A DNA stretch of 64,000 nucleotides from assembly GCF_001577305.1 (NCBI RefSeq), contig NZ_CP014518.1, positions 1,984,001-2,048,000 on the forward strand, read 5' to 3'. The position numbers and the translations under genes are program-made. The DNA comes from Sinomonas atrocyanea (lineage in GTDB: Bacteria; Actinomycetota; Actinomycetes; Actinomycetales; Micrococcaceae). The notes beneath the pieces are model-generated. The model did not search any database, was not told the origin of the DNA, and saw only the letters and a program-made list of their open reading frames with translations. This document shows positions 55,151 through 63,527 of this stretch, piece by piece; the first letter of the stretch is position 1, and the number at the start of each line of letters is the position of its first letter.

Positions 55151-55195
55151 TTGGTCCGCAACGGCGGCGGCCCGCCGACCCAGAGGAGAACGCCT

Positions 55196-56581
55196 TCAGC
55201 CCCGCCCGGAGGCCCCTGCCCTGGCCTCGTCCGCCGCCTTGAGGGGGCGCGGGTGCAGGAACGCGTCCAGCAGGAGCGGCACGGTCTCGGTGATCTGCCA
55301 CGGCCGTGCGCCCAGACCCCGCAGGGCATCGGCGAGCGTGTCCGGGGTGAGCGGCTCCGGCGGCCGCCAGGCGACGCGGCGCAGGTGGTCGGGCGTGAGG
55401 AGGTTCTCGGTCGGCATCCCGAGTTCCTCGGCGCGGGCGGCGATACGCGGCCGCGCCGTCTTGAGCCGTGCCGCGGCCTCGGGGTCGCGGTCGTCCCACA
55501 CCCTGGGCGGGGGCGGGCCGGAGCTCGGCAGGTGCAGGGGAGGCAGCTCACTGGTCTCGAGGTGGCGCGCGGCCGCGACGGCGCGGAGCCAGCGCGGGGC
55601 CTCGCGCTGGGCGGCCCGGCCGTGGAAGCCCTTGGTCGCGAGCAGCTGCGGCACGGTGGCGGGCATCGCCCGGGCCACGGCGATGAGGGCCGAGTCCGGG
55701 ATCAGCTTGCCGGGCGCGATGTCCCGCTTCTCGGCCAGCGAATCGCGCTCGAGCCAGAGTTCGCGCACCGCGGCGAGCTGGCGTCGGTCCCGGATCTGGT
55801 GCAGCCCCGAGGTGCGCCGCCACGGATCGGCCTTGGGCTCGGCCACCCCCGCGGCGAGGATCGCGGCGAACTCCTCGGCCGCGTACCCCAGCTTGCCCTG
55901 GGATTCGAGCAGGTCGGCGAGCTCGTCCCGCAGCTCGACCAGGACCTCGACGTCGAGGGCCGCGTAGCGCAGCCAGGGCTCGGGGAGGGGCCGCGTCGAC
56001 CAGTCGGCCGCCGAGTGCTCCTTGGCGAGGCTGAAGCCGAGGAGCTGTTCGACGACGGCGGCGAGCCCCACGCGCGGCAGGCCCGCGAGTCGGGCCGCGA
56101 GCTCGGTGTCGAAGAGCCGGTCGGGCCACATGCCGAGCTCGGAGAGGCACGGGAGGTCCTGCGTGGAGGCGTGGATGATCCATTCGACCCCGGCCAGGGC
56201 GTCGTTGAGGATGGCGAGGTTGTCGAACGGCTCGGGGTCGATGAGCCAGGTCCCCGATCCCTCGCGCCGGATCTGGACCAGGAAGGCGCGCTGGCCGTAG
56301 CGGAATCCGGAGGCGCGCTCGGCATCGACTCCGGCCGGCCCGGTGCCCTGCGCGAGGGAGGCGGCTGCCCGTTCGAGGCCTTCCTTCGTGGAGATCACGA
56401 GGGGGACGCCGTCACGGGGCTCGTCAAGCTGGATGACCGCGGGGACCGGGACCCCGAAGCCTTCCACCAGGATGTTCTCCGGCGTCGTCGTGGCGGGCGG
56501 GGGGACCTGGGTCGCTTCCGGGCCCTGGTCGGGTCCGCTGCCCGATCCCGTCCCTGTGGCGTCGTGGGGCTGTGCGGTCAT
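55196..56581 (-). CDS. HRDC-domain ribonuclease D-like exonuclease
   Basis: 461 residues. A DEDD 3'-5' exonuclease domain (about 50-240) begins after a 45-residue disordered N-terminus: GVDAERASGFRYGQRAFLVQ (about 94-113) holds the DxE metal ligands, then NDALAGVEWIIHASTQDLPC (about 146-165) and YAALDVEVLVELRDEL (about 219-234) the later Asp/Tyr motifs. An HRDC domain follows (about 265-345; RRQLAAVRELWLERDSLAEK). It probably trims stable RNA 3' ends. Orthologues sit between dxs and the DUF3000 gene in mycobacteria. TAGACT lies 9 nt upstream of the ATG at 56581. Confidence 0.9.
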   Translation of the reverse strand: MTAQPHDATGTGSGSGPDQGPEATQVPPPATTTPENILVEGFGVPVPAVIQLDEPRDGVPLVISTKEGLERAAASLAQGTGPAGVDAERASGFRYGQRAFLVQIRREGSGTWLIDPEPFDNLAILNDALAGVEWIIHASTQDLPCLSELGMWPDRLFDTELAARLAGLPRVGLAAVVEQLLGFSLAKEHSAADWSTRPLPEPWLRYAALDVEVLVELRDELADLLESQGKLGYAAEEFAAILAAGVAEPKADPWRRTSGLHQIRDRRQLAAVRELWLERDSLAEKRDIAPGKLIPDSALIAVARAMPATVPQLLATKGFHGRAAQREAPRWLRAVAAARHLETSELPPLHLPSSGPPPPRVWDDRDPEAAARLKTARPRIAARAEELGMPTENLLTPDHLRRVAWRPPEPLTPDTLADALRGLGARPWQITETVPLLLDAFLHPRPLKAADEARAGASGRG

Positions 56582-56666
56582 GATGGCGCCAGTCTATCGC
56601 TGCCGCCCCTTCGGGCCCGTCCCCCTGGGAATCGGCGGCCTGGGAAGCGGCCCCCTGCGAAACGGC

Positions 56667-57257
56667 TCAGCGGGGGTCCGCCTTGCGCCGGCGCCGCGGC
56701 AGCACCGCCACGCCCTCGGGGAGCGGCGGGATTCCGGCGAAGGTGGAGACCATGTCGCACCAGGCCTCGAGGTGGTCCCGCAGGTCCGGGCCGTCGGGGG
56801 TCCACGAGGCCCGCAGCTCGATGTCGATCGTGTCATGGCGGTCGGCGAGCGTTCCGTAGCTCTCCGAGAGCACGCGGGTGGCCGTCCCGCCGGCGGCGGT
56901 GTAGTGGGCATGGTGCTTCTCGAGGGCCTCGACCAGCCACGTCCACGCGACGGAGCCGAGGAGGGCGTCGTTGCCCATCTCGGGTTCGAGCTGGGCCCTG
57001 ATATAGGTCACCACGCGGAAGGTTCCGTCCCAGACAGCCGGGGGCTCCGGGTCGTGGAGGAGGATGAAGCGGCCGGTGGCGAGTTCCTCGTCTCCGTCGC
57101 GTACGTCGGCCTCGAGGGCCACGGCATAGGGCGCAAGCCTCGCGGGTGCCGGGATCTCCTCGAGGCGGAAGTCTCCCTGGCGGAGCATGCCCGTGGCACT
57201 CCGCATGGAGCGGAGGGCTGTCAAGAAGTCCGCAGGCAGGTGTGCTAGTGCGGTCAC
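56667..57257 (-). CDS. DUF3000 family protein
   Basis: 196 residues starting VTALAHLPADFLTALRSMRS. RLEEIPAPARLAPYAVALEA (about 44-63), VTYIRAQLEPEMGNDALLGS (about 86-105) and a WTWLVEALEKHHAHYTAAGG motif are the family hallmarks. The C-terminus ends in a basic RRRRKADPR. Function unknown; the gene is conserved next to RNase D in actinobacteria. The GTG at 57257 is favoured over longer readings because TACTCT stands exactly 6 nt upstream. It ends 85 nt before the RNase D start. Confidence 0.88.
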   Translation of the reverse strand: MTALAHLPADFLTALRSMRSATGMLRQGDFRLEEIPAPARLAPYAVALEADVRDGDEELATGRFILLHDPEPPAVWDGTFRVVTYIRAQLEPEMGNDALLGSVAWTWLVEALEKHHAHYTAAGGTATRVLSESYGTLADRHDTIDIELRASWTPDGPDLRDHLEAWCDMVSTFAGIPPLPEGVAVLPRRRRKADPR

Positions 57258-57263
57258 GGTCCC

Positions 57264-57269
57264 AGAGTA
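57264..57269 (-). promoter_or_regulatory. Leaderless-type -10 box of the DUF3000 gene
   Basis: TACTCT on the minus strand ends 6 nt before the GTG at 57257. Confidence 0.55.
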
Positions 57270-57343
57270 CGCTGGCGCCGTTTCCACGGCAGGAACGGCA
57301 CGCCGGGAGGTCAGCGCGGCGGCAGCCCGAGGGAGGGGCGGAC

Positions 57344-57599
57344 TCACCCCTCCGTCGCGGCCAGCTCGACCTTGATCCAGCCCGGCTCGCGCGGGTCGAA
57401 GGCCTCGTAGCCCCCCCAATGGCAGAGTCCAGCGGCCCGTGCTCGGTGGTGAGGGCGGTCGGATCGAACTGCCCCGCGGCGCGGCGTCGGGGGCAATCTG
57501 CCGCACTTCGGCGTCGAACCCCTCCGCCTGCTCCGAGGACGCCGCGGCCGGCCCGCGCTGGGGACGCTCGGCGTCGACCCCGATCAGGCCGGCCCCCAT
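57344..57599 (-). pseudogene. Remnant of a zinc-dependent alcohol dehydrogenase (MDR family)
   Basis: On the minus strand three pieces in different frames resemble the NAD fold and C-terminus of a zinc-type alcohol/formaldehyde dehydrogenase: GLIGVDAERPQRG (start of the Rossmann fold, about 57597), then QFDPTALTTEHGPLDSAI, then GYEAFDPREPGWIKVELA ending at a stop (57344). Between the first and second pieces the normal protein would have far more residues, so there is an internal deletion as well as a frame change at a seven-C run (57411-57417). It fills the 371-nt gap between the DUF3000 and threonine aldolase genes. It is read as decayed, not as one sequencing error. Confidence 0.55.
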
Positions 57600-57628
57600 G
57601 GATCAGCGCCGGGACGCGGGTGGCCGGG

Positions 57629-58740
57629 CTAGCGGGCGAGCTCCTCCCGGAGCGCCTCGGCGAAGCGGTCGACGTCCTCTTCGGTGGTGTCGAAGGAGCA
57701 CATCCAGCGCACCTCGCGCCGTGCCGCGTCCCAGTCGTAGAAGCGGAACCGCTCACGCAGGCGGTCGGCCACTCCTTCGGGAAGGATCGCGAACACCCCG
57801 TTCGACTCGGTCGCCTGGGTGAGCTCGACGCCGTCGAGCCCCTCGACCGCCGCACGGAGACGGGCTGCCATAGCGTTCGCGTGCGCGGCCGAGCGCAGCC
57901 ACAGGCCGTCCTCGAGCAGGGCGAGGAACTGGGCGGAGACGAAGCGCATCTTCGAGGCGAGCTGCATGTCCATCTTGCGCAGATAGGTCAGCCCCTGGGC
58001 CGCCTCGGGGTCCAGCGCGACGACGCATTCGCCGAAGAGCATGCCGTTCTTCGTCCCGCCGAAGGAGAGGATGTCGATCCCGGCATCGGAGGTGAAGTCC
58101 CGCACCGGGACGCCGAGGCTGGCGGCCGCGTTCGCGAGCCGCGCCCCGTCCATGTGGACCTTCATCCCGCGGGAATGGGCGTGCTCGGTGATGGCGCGGA
58201 GCTCCTCGACCGAGTATCGCGTGCCCAGCTCGGTCGTCTGGGTGAGCGAGACGGCCAGCGGCTGGGCGCGGTGCTCGTCCCCCAGCCCCACGCCTCGCGG
58301 TCGATCAGCTCGGGGGTAAGCTTGCCGTCCGACGTCGGGACGCCGAGGAGCTTGAGGCCGCCGACCCGTTCTGGGGCGCCGTTCTCATCGACGTTGATGT
58401 GGGCCGTGGTCGCGCACACCACGGCGCCCCAGCGGGGCACGAGCGACTGCAGCGAGACGACGTTCGCGCCCGTGCCGTTGAACACCGGGTACGCCTGGAC
58501 GCCCTCGCCGAACAGCGCCTCCATCTCGGCCTGCAGCCTCGCGGTGTACTCGTCCTGCCCATACGAGACCTGGTGGCCGCCGTTGGCCGAGGCCAGTGCG
58601 GCGAGCACCTCCGGGTGGGCCCCGGAATAGTTGTCGGACGCGAAGCCACGCACGGCGGAGTCATGGAGCGGCCAGCCCGCGGGGGCGGCGGGGGAGTGCA
58701 GGGAGGAAGAGGGGGATGTCACGGTCACAGTATTGCGCAC
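57629..58740 (-). pseudogene. Low-specificity L-threonine aldolase, broken by a 1-nt frameshift
   Basis: A PLP-dependent enzyme that splits threonine to glycine and acetaldehyde. The N-terminal half (58740 down to about 58285) has FASDNYSGAHPEVLAAL (about 33), QVSYGQDEYTARLQAEMEAL and PVFNGTGANVVSL. The C-terminal half is in another frame: GLGDEHRAQPLAVSLTQTTE, VHMDGARLANAA and the PLP-Lys motif SFGGTKNGMLFGE. The frame breaks at a run of five C (58279-58283; G on the coding strand); six would restore REAWGWGDEHRAQPLAVS, the expected sequence. Apart from that shift the gene, about 370 residues, looks intact, so a homopolymer sequencing error is as likely as a true mutation. Confidence 0.85.
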
Positions 58741-58742
58741 TC

Positions 58743-58796
58743 GTTTCAGGTCTAGGTGGCGTTTCAGGTCTCGGCGGGTTCAGGTCTCGGTGGGGT
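58743..58796. repeat. Three imperfect tandem copies of a 16-18-nt unit
   Basis: GTTTCAGGTCTAGGTGG, GTTTCAGGTCTCGGCGG and GTTCAGGTCTCGGTGG follow each other between the threonine aldolase start and the SDR gene end. No function is visible. Confidence 0.65.
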
Positions 58797-58809
58797 CCGC
58801 TAGGGCTGC

Positions 58810-59568
58810 TCAGCCGGTCAGGTCGAGGCGGCCACCGTTGATCTCGGCGGCGTCCTCGGAGAAGAGGGCCACCGCCCGGGCGGCCAGGACGTCCACGTGG
58901 GTGTAGCCGGGGAACTTCCGGTCCGGCGCGGCGGCGCGCTGCGCGTCGTCGAGGAGGGCCTTCACGGCGAGCACGACGGCGGCGCTCGCCTGGGGGAGCG
59001 GATCCTCCTTGCGCGCGGACTGCTGCAGCGCGAGTCCCTGCGCCATCGACCGGGTCCACGCCTCCGCGGCGGCCTTGGCGGCCTGGTAGTTGGCGTTGGC
59101 AGCGCTCGGGCGGTCGAGGGTCGTGGAGGAGACCATCGCGAACCGGCCCCGCGGGGACGCCGCGATGTCCTCGAAGAAGGCCCGCGAGGTGTTCCGGAGG
59201 GTCGTGATCGCTCCCCGGGCCAGGAAGTCCCAGTCGGCGTCGCTCTGCTCGGCGAACGTTCCGCCGCCGCGCCAGCCGCCCACGAGGTGGATCACGCCGT
59301 CCACGCTGCCGAACCGGGCCCGCAGGTCCTCCGCGAGCCGCTGGGTGGCCGCGAAGTCGGCGAGGTCGCACGCGTGCTGGGGGACGGCGCCGTCGGCCGC
59401 GGCCGGCGGCCCGAAGGCCTCGGCGAGGCGGCCGGCGTCGGACCCCACGGCGATCGCGGTGGCGCCTGCCGCGCGCAGGGCGCGGACCGTGGCCCGTCCG
59501 GAGGCCGAGGTGGCCCCCGCGACGACCACGGCCGCGCCCTGCGCGCCGGATGCCGGCGGGAGCGTCAC
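58810..59568 (-). CDS. Short-chain dehydrogenase/reductase (SDR)
   Basis: 252 residues starting VTLPPASGAQ. A Rossmann fold opens with VVVAGATSASGRATVRALRA (about 13-32), a variant of the TGxxxGxG loop (GATSASG). HLVGGWRGGG (about 94) replaces the usual NNAG, and SSTTLDRPSAANANYQAAKA (about 143-162) contains Ser and YxxxK, so the active site is present. Substrate unknown. The GTG start overlaps the stop of the DUF6421 gene by 4 nt, so it is translationally coupled and may act in the same pathway. Confidence 0.87.
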   Translation of the reverse strand: MTLPPASGAQGAAVVVAGATSASGRATVRALRAAGATAIAVGSDAGRLAEAFGPPAAADGAVPQHACDLADFAATQRLAEDLRARFGSVDGVIHLVGGWRGGGTFAEQSDADWDFLARGAITTLRNTSRAFFEDIAASPRGRFAMVSSTTLDRPSAANANYQAAKAAAEAWTRSMAQGLALQQSARKEDPLPQASAAVVLAVKALLDDAQRAAAPDRKFPGYTHVDVLAARAVALFSEDAAEINGGRLDLTG

Positions 59569-60971
59569 TCTGCGGCCCCCGGGCCGGCCGGCAGGGCGGT
59601 CTCGCCCGTGATGCCGGCCGTGGAGGCGATGACGGAGCGCATCTTCTTCTCCAGTGCCTCGTAGAACATGGACAGCGGGAACTCGTCGTCGAGGACCTGG
59701 TCTGTGATCTCGCGCGGCGTGCCGGCCAGGGGCAGGGCGTCGGGGCCCTTGGCCCACACCGAGGCCGGGTGAGGGGTCACGGTCCCGGCGACGAGCTCGT
59801 ACGCTGCGAGCCAGTGTGCCACCTTCGGGCGGTCGATGGAACGCCAGTAGAGCTCGTCGATCGCATCCCCGAGCGCGCTGACCACCTCGGGCACCTGGTC
59901 CCAGTCGATGGCGAGCTTCGTGTCCGTCCAGTGCAGGACATGGTGCTGGTGCATCCACGCGAAGAGCAGCTGGCCCCCGAGCCCGTCGTAGTTGCGCACG
60001 CGGCCGCCGGTGATCGCGAACCGGAAGATCCGGTCGAAGATCACGGCATACTGGACGAGCTTCGCGTGCCGCCGCGCCTCGGGCGCCGCCTTCTCGTCGC
60101 GCTCGATCTTCACCGACTCGCGGAAGGCCGTGAGGTCGCACCGGAGCTCCTCGAGCGAGTAGAGGAAGAACGGCATGCGCTGCTTGATCATGAACGGGTC
60201 GAACGGGAGGTCGCCGCGCATGTGGGTGCGGTCGTGGATGAGGTCCCACATCACGAACGTCTCCTGGGCGAGCTTCTGGTCCGCGACGAGCTCGGCGGCG
60301 TCCTCGGGCAGCTCGAGGTTGGTCACCTTCGCCGCGGCGTCGAGCACCCGGCGGAAGCGGGCCGCTTCGCGGTCGGCGAAGATCGCGCCCCACGTGAAGG
60401 TGGGGACCTCGCGCATGGCGACGGTCTCGGGGAAGAGCACGGCGGAGTTGGTCGCGTAGCCGGGCGTGAAGTCCAGGAAGCGGATCGGCACGAAGAGGCG
60501 GTTGCTGTACTGGCCGGCCTCGAGCTCGGCGACGAACTCGGGCCACACGACCTCGACGAGGACGGCCTCGACGTACCGGTTGCGGCTCCCGTTCTGCGTG
60601 TACATGGGGAAGACCACGAGGTGCGCCAGCCCGTCCACGCGGTGCTGCTGCGGCTGGAAGGCCTCGAGCGAATCGAGGAAGTCTGGAACGCCGAAGCCGC
60701 CCGCGGCCCACGCGCGGAAGTCGGCGCCGAGCAGGCGCAGGTACTCGGCGTCGTGCGGGAAGCGCGGCGCGAGTGCCGCCACGGCGGCCGTGATGGTCTC
60801 GACGAGTGCGGCCGCCCGCTCGTGGTGCGCCGCGTCGGGCACCGAGCCGTCCTGCGCCTGCAGCCCCTGGAACTCGATGGCCGCGGCCTTCAGGGCGTGC
60901 CACGCGGGGTCGTCCTGGACGGGAAGGTTCGGGGTGGACGCGACGGCGGTCGCGGCGGCGGTGGCGGACAT
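59565..60971 (-). CDS. DUF6421 family protein
   Basis: 468 residues starting MSATAAATAVASTPNL. Conserved stretches: FVMWDLIHDRTHMRGDLPFD (about 240-259), FMIKQRMPFFLYSLEELRCD (about 262-281) and FAWMHQHHVLHWTDTKLAID (about 334-353). The several His/Asp clusters suggest a metal-dependent, mostly helical enzyme, but no activity is known to me. It is followed by an overlapping SDR gene; this pairing may mark a small metabolic operon. The region 60972-61096 upstream shows only a weak purine-rich ribosome-binding site. Confidence 0.85.
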   Translation of the reverse strand: MSATAAATAVASTPNLPVQDDPAWHALKAAAIEFQGLQAQDGSVPDAAHHERAAALVETITAAVAALAPRFPHDAEYLRLLGADFRAWAAGGFGVPDFLDSLEAFQPQQHRVDGLAHLVVFPMYTQNGSRNRYVEAVLVEVVWPEFVAELEAGQYSNRLFVPIRFLDFTPGYATNSAVLFPETVAMREVPTFTWGAIFADREAARFRRVLDAAAKVTNLELPEDAAELVADQKLAQETFVMWDLIHDRTHMRGDLPFDPFMIKQRMPFFLYSLEELRCDLTAFRESVKIERDEKAAPEARRHAKLVQYAVIFDRIFRFAITGGRVRNYDGLGGQLLFAWMHQHHVLHWTDTKLAIDWDQVPEVVSALGDAIDELYWRSIDRPKVAHWLAAYELVAGTVTPHPASVWAKGPDALPLAGTPREITDQVLDDEFPLSMFYEALEKKMRSVIASTAGITGETALPAGPGAAE

Positions 60972-61096
60972 GTCACTCTCGCTCTCTCTGAAGGGGCCGG
61001 GTGTGATCCGAGCGTATCGAGGGACAGCGAAGCTGAGGTCTAAAAGCGGTGATGCATCAGAAACTCTTGGGCTCAGACTGATCGGTCAGGATATGA

Positions 61097-61136
61097 GGCG
61101 GGCCGGCTGCTGGTCCTCGCCAGCAGCCGGCCCGCC
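61097..61136 (-). terminator. Terminator of msrB
   Basis: A perfect 17-bp stem (61097-61113 against 61120-61136) with a 6-nt loop begins 15 nt beyond the msrB stop. Confidence 0.85.
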
Positions 61137-61150
61137 ATCGCCGGCCCGCG

Positions 61151-61591
61151 TCAGTCCCCGTCGGGCACGAGGGTCAGGGAGATGGAGTTGATGCAGAAGC
61201 GCTGGTCGGTTGGCGTGCCGTAGCCCTCGCCCTCGAACACGTGGCCGAGGTGGGAGTTGCAGGAGGCGCACCGGACCTCGATGCGGTCCATGCCCAGAGT
61301 GCGGTCGTGCAGGTACACGACCGCGTCCTCGGCGAGGGGCGCCCAGAAGGAGGGCCAGCCGCAGTGGGAGTCGAACTTCGTCCTGCTGGTGAAGAGCTCG
61401 GCGCCGCAGGCCCGGCACCGGTACGACCCCTGCGTATGGGTGTCCCAGTACTCCCCGGTGTAGGCGCGCTCGGTGCCCGCCTGCCTCAGGACGCGGTACT
61501 CCTCGTCAGTGAGGCGGGCGCGCCACTCGTCCTCGGTGAGGGCAGCAGGCGCCCGGCCTGGATCAGGGGTGGGGGTGGAGGTGGTGTCCAT
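61151..61591 (-). CDS. msrB: Peptide-methionine (R)-S-oxide reductase
   Basis: 146 residues. It repairs oxidised methionine (R epimer) in proteins. Two zinc CxxC pairs (YRCRACGAELF, about 60, and RCASCNSHLGHVF, about 108) and the C-terminal RFCINSISLTLVP with the catalytic Cys are all present. KFDSHCGWPSFWAPL (about 72-86) is the family signature. The start ATG at 61591 has GGAG 5 nt upstream. It follows a small unknown gene (61606-62097) after 14 nt, forming a two-gene operon ended by a strong hairpin. Confidence 0.95.
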   Translation of the reverse strand: MDTTSTPTPDPGRAPAALTEDEWRARLTDEEYRVLRQAGTERAYTGEYWDTHTQGSYRCRACGAELFTSRTKFDSHCGWPSFWAPLAEDAVVYLHDRTLGMDRIEVRCASCNSHLGHVFEGEGYGTPTDQRFCINSISLTLVPDGD

Positions 61592-61605
61592 ATCCACTCC
61601 AACGC

Positions 61606-62097
61606 TCAGGAGTCCCCGATGAATCCCGTCCCGGCGTACAGGTGCAGGACGGGGATGCCGAGCTTGCGCTGGGCGAGGTTGGCCCAGTCGGTGTGGAACG
61701 TGTCCTCGATCGCGTGCGGGAGGGTCACCACGACGGCCTGCTCGGCGCCGGCCGCAGCGGCGCGCTCGGCGAGGGCGTGCACGGGGTCGCCCTCGATGAT
61801 GCTCCCGGTGAGCTCGCCCCCGAGTCCTGCGAGCGCGGCGAGCGAGGCCTCCAGGGCGGCCTCCGCGGCGGACCTCTGCGCAGCAGGGTCGGCGGGCTGC
61901 TCGGAGAGCCCCTCGACGGCCTTGCTGAACTCGAGCATGGACAGATGGTCGAGGAAGTCCACCACGAGGCGGCGCTTGCGGCCTGCGGGGACGAGGACAT
62001 CGATCGCCGCGGCCTCGCCGCTGAGGAGGCCCTCGACGGCCTTGCGCTCGCTCGGGCCCAGGGCGACTTCGGTCAGGATGAGGATCGGCGCGCTCAT
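61606..62097 (-). CDS. Uncharacterised alpha/beta protein upstream of msrB
   Basis: 163 residues starting MSAPILILTEVALGPSERKA. Alternating strands and helices, with a terminal KLGIPVLHLYAGTGFIGDS and GAEQAVVVTLPHAIEDTFHT, give it the outline of a universal-stress-protein-like Rossmann fold, but the ATP-binding motif of UspA is not seen. It is common in Arthrobacter relatives as far as I recall, without known function. The start is supported by TACTCT 6 nt upstream. Co-transcribed with msrB, so a stress role is a reasonable guess. Confidence 0.7.
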   Translation of the reverse strand: MSAPILILTEVALGPSERKAVEGLLSGEAAAIDVLVPAGRKRRLVVDFLDHLSMLEFSKAVEGLSEQPADPAAQRSAAEAALEASLAALAGLGGELTGSIIEGDPVHALAERAAAAGAEQAVVVTLPHAIEDTFHTDWANLAQRKLGIPVLHLYAGTGFIGDS

Positions 62098-62103
62098 GGA
62101 CCC

Positions 62104-62109
62104 AGAGTA
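62104..62109 (-). promoter_or_regulatory. Leaderless-type -10 box of the 62097-61151 operon
   Basis: TACTCT on the minus strand ends 6 nt before the ATG at 62097. Confidence 0.55.
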
Positions 62110-62225
62110 GGGCAGCGGCTGCCGCGAGCGGGAGAGGCTCAGCGCGCGCCTGCGTCCGGGCGGCGGGGCAGGCCGCGGCGGCGTCCGCGCGGGCCTGCCT
62201 CACGGGTCCTCCCGGACCCTTTTGC

Positions 62226-62231
62226 GACAAT
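62226..62231 (+). promoter_or_regulatory. Leaderless-type -10-like box of the alpha/beta hydrolase gene
   Basis: GACAAT, one base from TACAAT-like boxes, ends 6 nt before the ATG at 62238. Confidence 0.35.
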
Positions 62232-62237
62232 GGGGAC

Positions 62238-63482
62238 ATGCCCGCCCGAGCCGCCCACGCGCCGTCGTCCGAGTCCGAGTCCGAGCCGCTGCCCCGCGCC
62301 GTGTGGGCCCTCGCAGGGGCCGGGGCGGCCCTGGGGCTCGCCTCGGCGGCCGCAGCGTCGAGCTCGGCGCTCGCGACGTACTTCGCCCGGCGCATCGTCA
62401 CCCCGGAACGGACCAAGACCGAGGACCAGGAGGTCCTCGCCGTCCAGGGCGAGGGCTCCTCCCGGCGGGTGATCCTCCGGGCGACCTCCGAGACACGGGC
62501 CGAGGGGGAGTACAGCCTCTTCTTCGACGGCGGCGCCGGGCACGTGCGCCTGGGCGCGCCCATCGACTATGCGCCCGAGGAGACGACGGTGACGCGGCCG
62601 GTCCTGGCCGAATACTCCGGAGACATCACCAAGGCGGTCCGGGCGCGCTGGAGCGGCTACGTCTACGGCTCGCCCGCGGACCTCGGCCTCGCGTACGAGG
62701 ACGTGATACTGCCGCTCGACGTCGGCCGCGGCCCCGCCTGGTACGTCCCCGCGCCGGGGGCGACGTGGGCGATCCTTGTCCATGGCCGGGGGGCGACTCG
62801 CGGCGAAGGGCTGCGTGCGCTCCCCACCGTCCAGGCACTGGGCATGCCGGCGCTGCTGATCTCCTACCGCAACGACGGGGAGGCGCCCGCCGCTCCGGAC
62901 GGGCGCTACGGGCTCGGCATGACCGAGTGGCGCGACGTCGAGATTGCCATCCAGTACGCCCTCGACGCGGGCGCCCGCGACGTCGTCCTCTTCGGCTGGT
63001 CCATGGGCGGGGCGATCAGCCTGCTCGCCGCCGACTCATCCCTGCTGCGTGAGCACGTGCGCGCGCTCGTGCTCGACGCGCCCGTCGTCGACTGGGTGGA
63101 CGTGCTCGCCTACCAGGCCCGGCTCAACCGCATCCCCTCCCGGGTGGGACGCCTGGGCCAGCTGCTCCTCGGACGCTCCTGGGGACGGCGCCTGACGGGC
63201 CTGGCCGCGCCGCTGGACTTCAAGGCGATGGACTGGGTGACCCGTGCCGTCGAGCTGCGCACCCCGACCCTGATCCTGCACAGCGTGGACGACGACTTCG
63301 TCCCGGTCGGGCCCTCGCTCGAGCTCGCGAAGCGCAACCCCGAGATGGTCACGCTCGAGACGTTCCGGCACGCGCGCCACACGAAGGAATGGAATGTCGA
63401 TCCTGAGCGGTGGATGTCCGTGGTGAGCGCCTGGCTCTCCGATGTGCTCGCCCCCCGCCGGGCGCCGGGCGGCGCCGCCTGA
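62238..63482 (+). CDS. Membrane-anchored alpha/beta hydrolase
   Basis: 414 residues. An N-terminal hydrophobic segment (about 21-50; AVWALAGAGAALGLASAAAA) is probably a signal anchor. A non-conserved beta-rich part follows, then the hydrolase fold: ILVHGRGATRGEGLRALP (about 178-195, oxyanion region), LFGWSMGGAISLLAADS (about 253-269, nucleophile Ser), LHSVDDDFVPVG (about 350, acid) and HARHTKEWNVDPERW (about 376, His). The triad is complete. The position of the long insert before the core resembles the BAAT/dienelactone or BD-FAE-like group; substrate unknown. Divergent from the small msrB operon. Confidence 0.85.
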   Translation: MPARAAHAPSSESESEPLPRAVWALAGAGAALGLASAAAASSSALATYFARRIVTPERTKTEDQEVLAVQGEGSSRRVILRATSETRAEGEYSLFFDGGAGHVRLGAPIDYAPEETTVTRPVLAEYSGDITKAVRARWSGYVYGSPADLGLAYEDVILPLDVGRGPAWYVPAPGATWAILVHGRGATRGEGLRALPTVQALGMPALLISYRNDGEAPAAPDGRYGLGMTEWRDVEIAIQYALDAGARDVVLFGWSMGGAISLLAADSSLLREHVRALVLDAPVVDWVDVLAYQARLNRIPSRVGRLGQLLLGRSWGRRLTGLAAPLDFKAMDWVTRAVELRTPTLILHSVDDDFVPVGPSLELAKRNPEMVTLETFRHARHTKEWNVDPERWMSVVSAWLSDVLAPRRAPGGAA

Positions 63483-63527
63483 CGCCGTGCGGGACCGCGA
63501 TCCCGGTCCGCTCCGGGGCGCCGGGCC

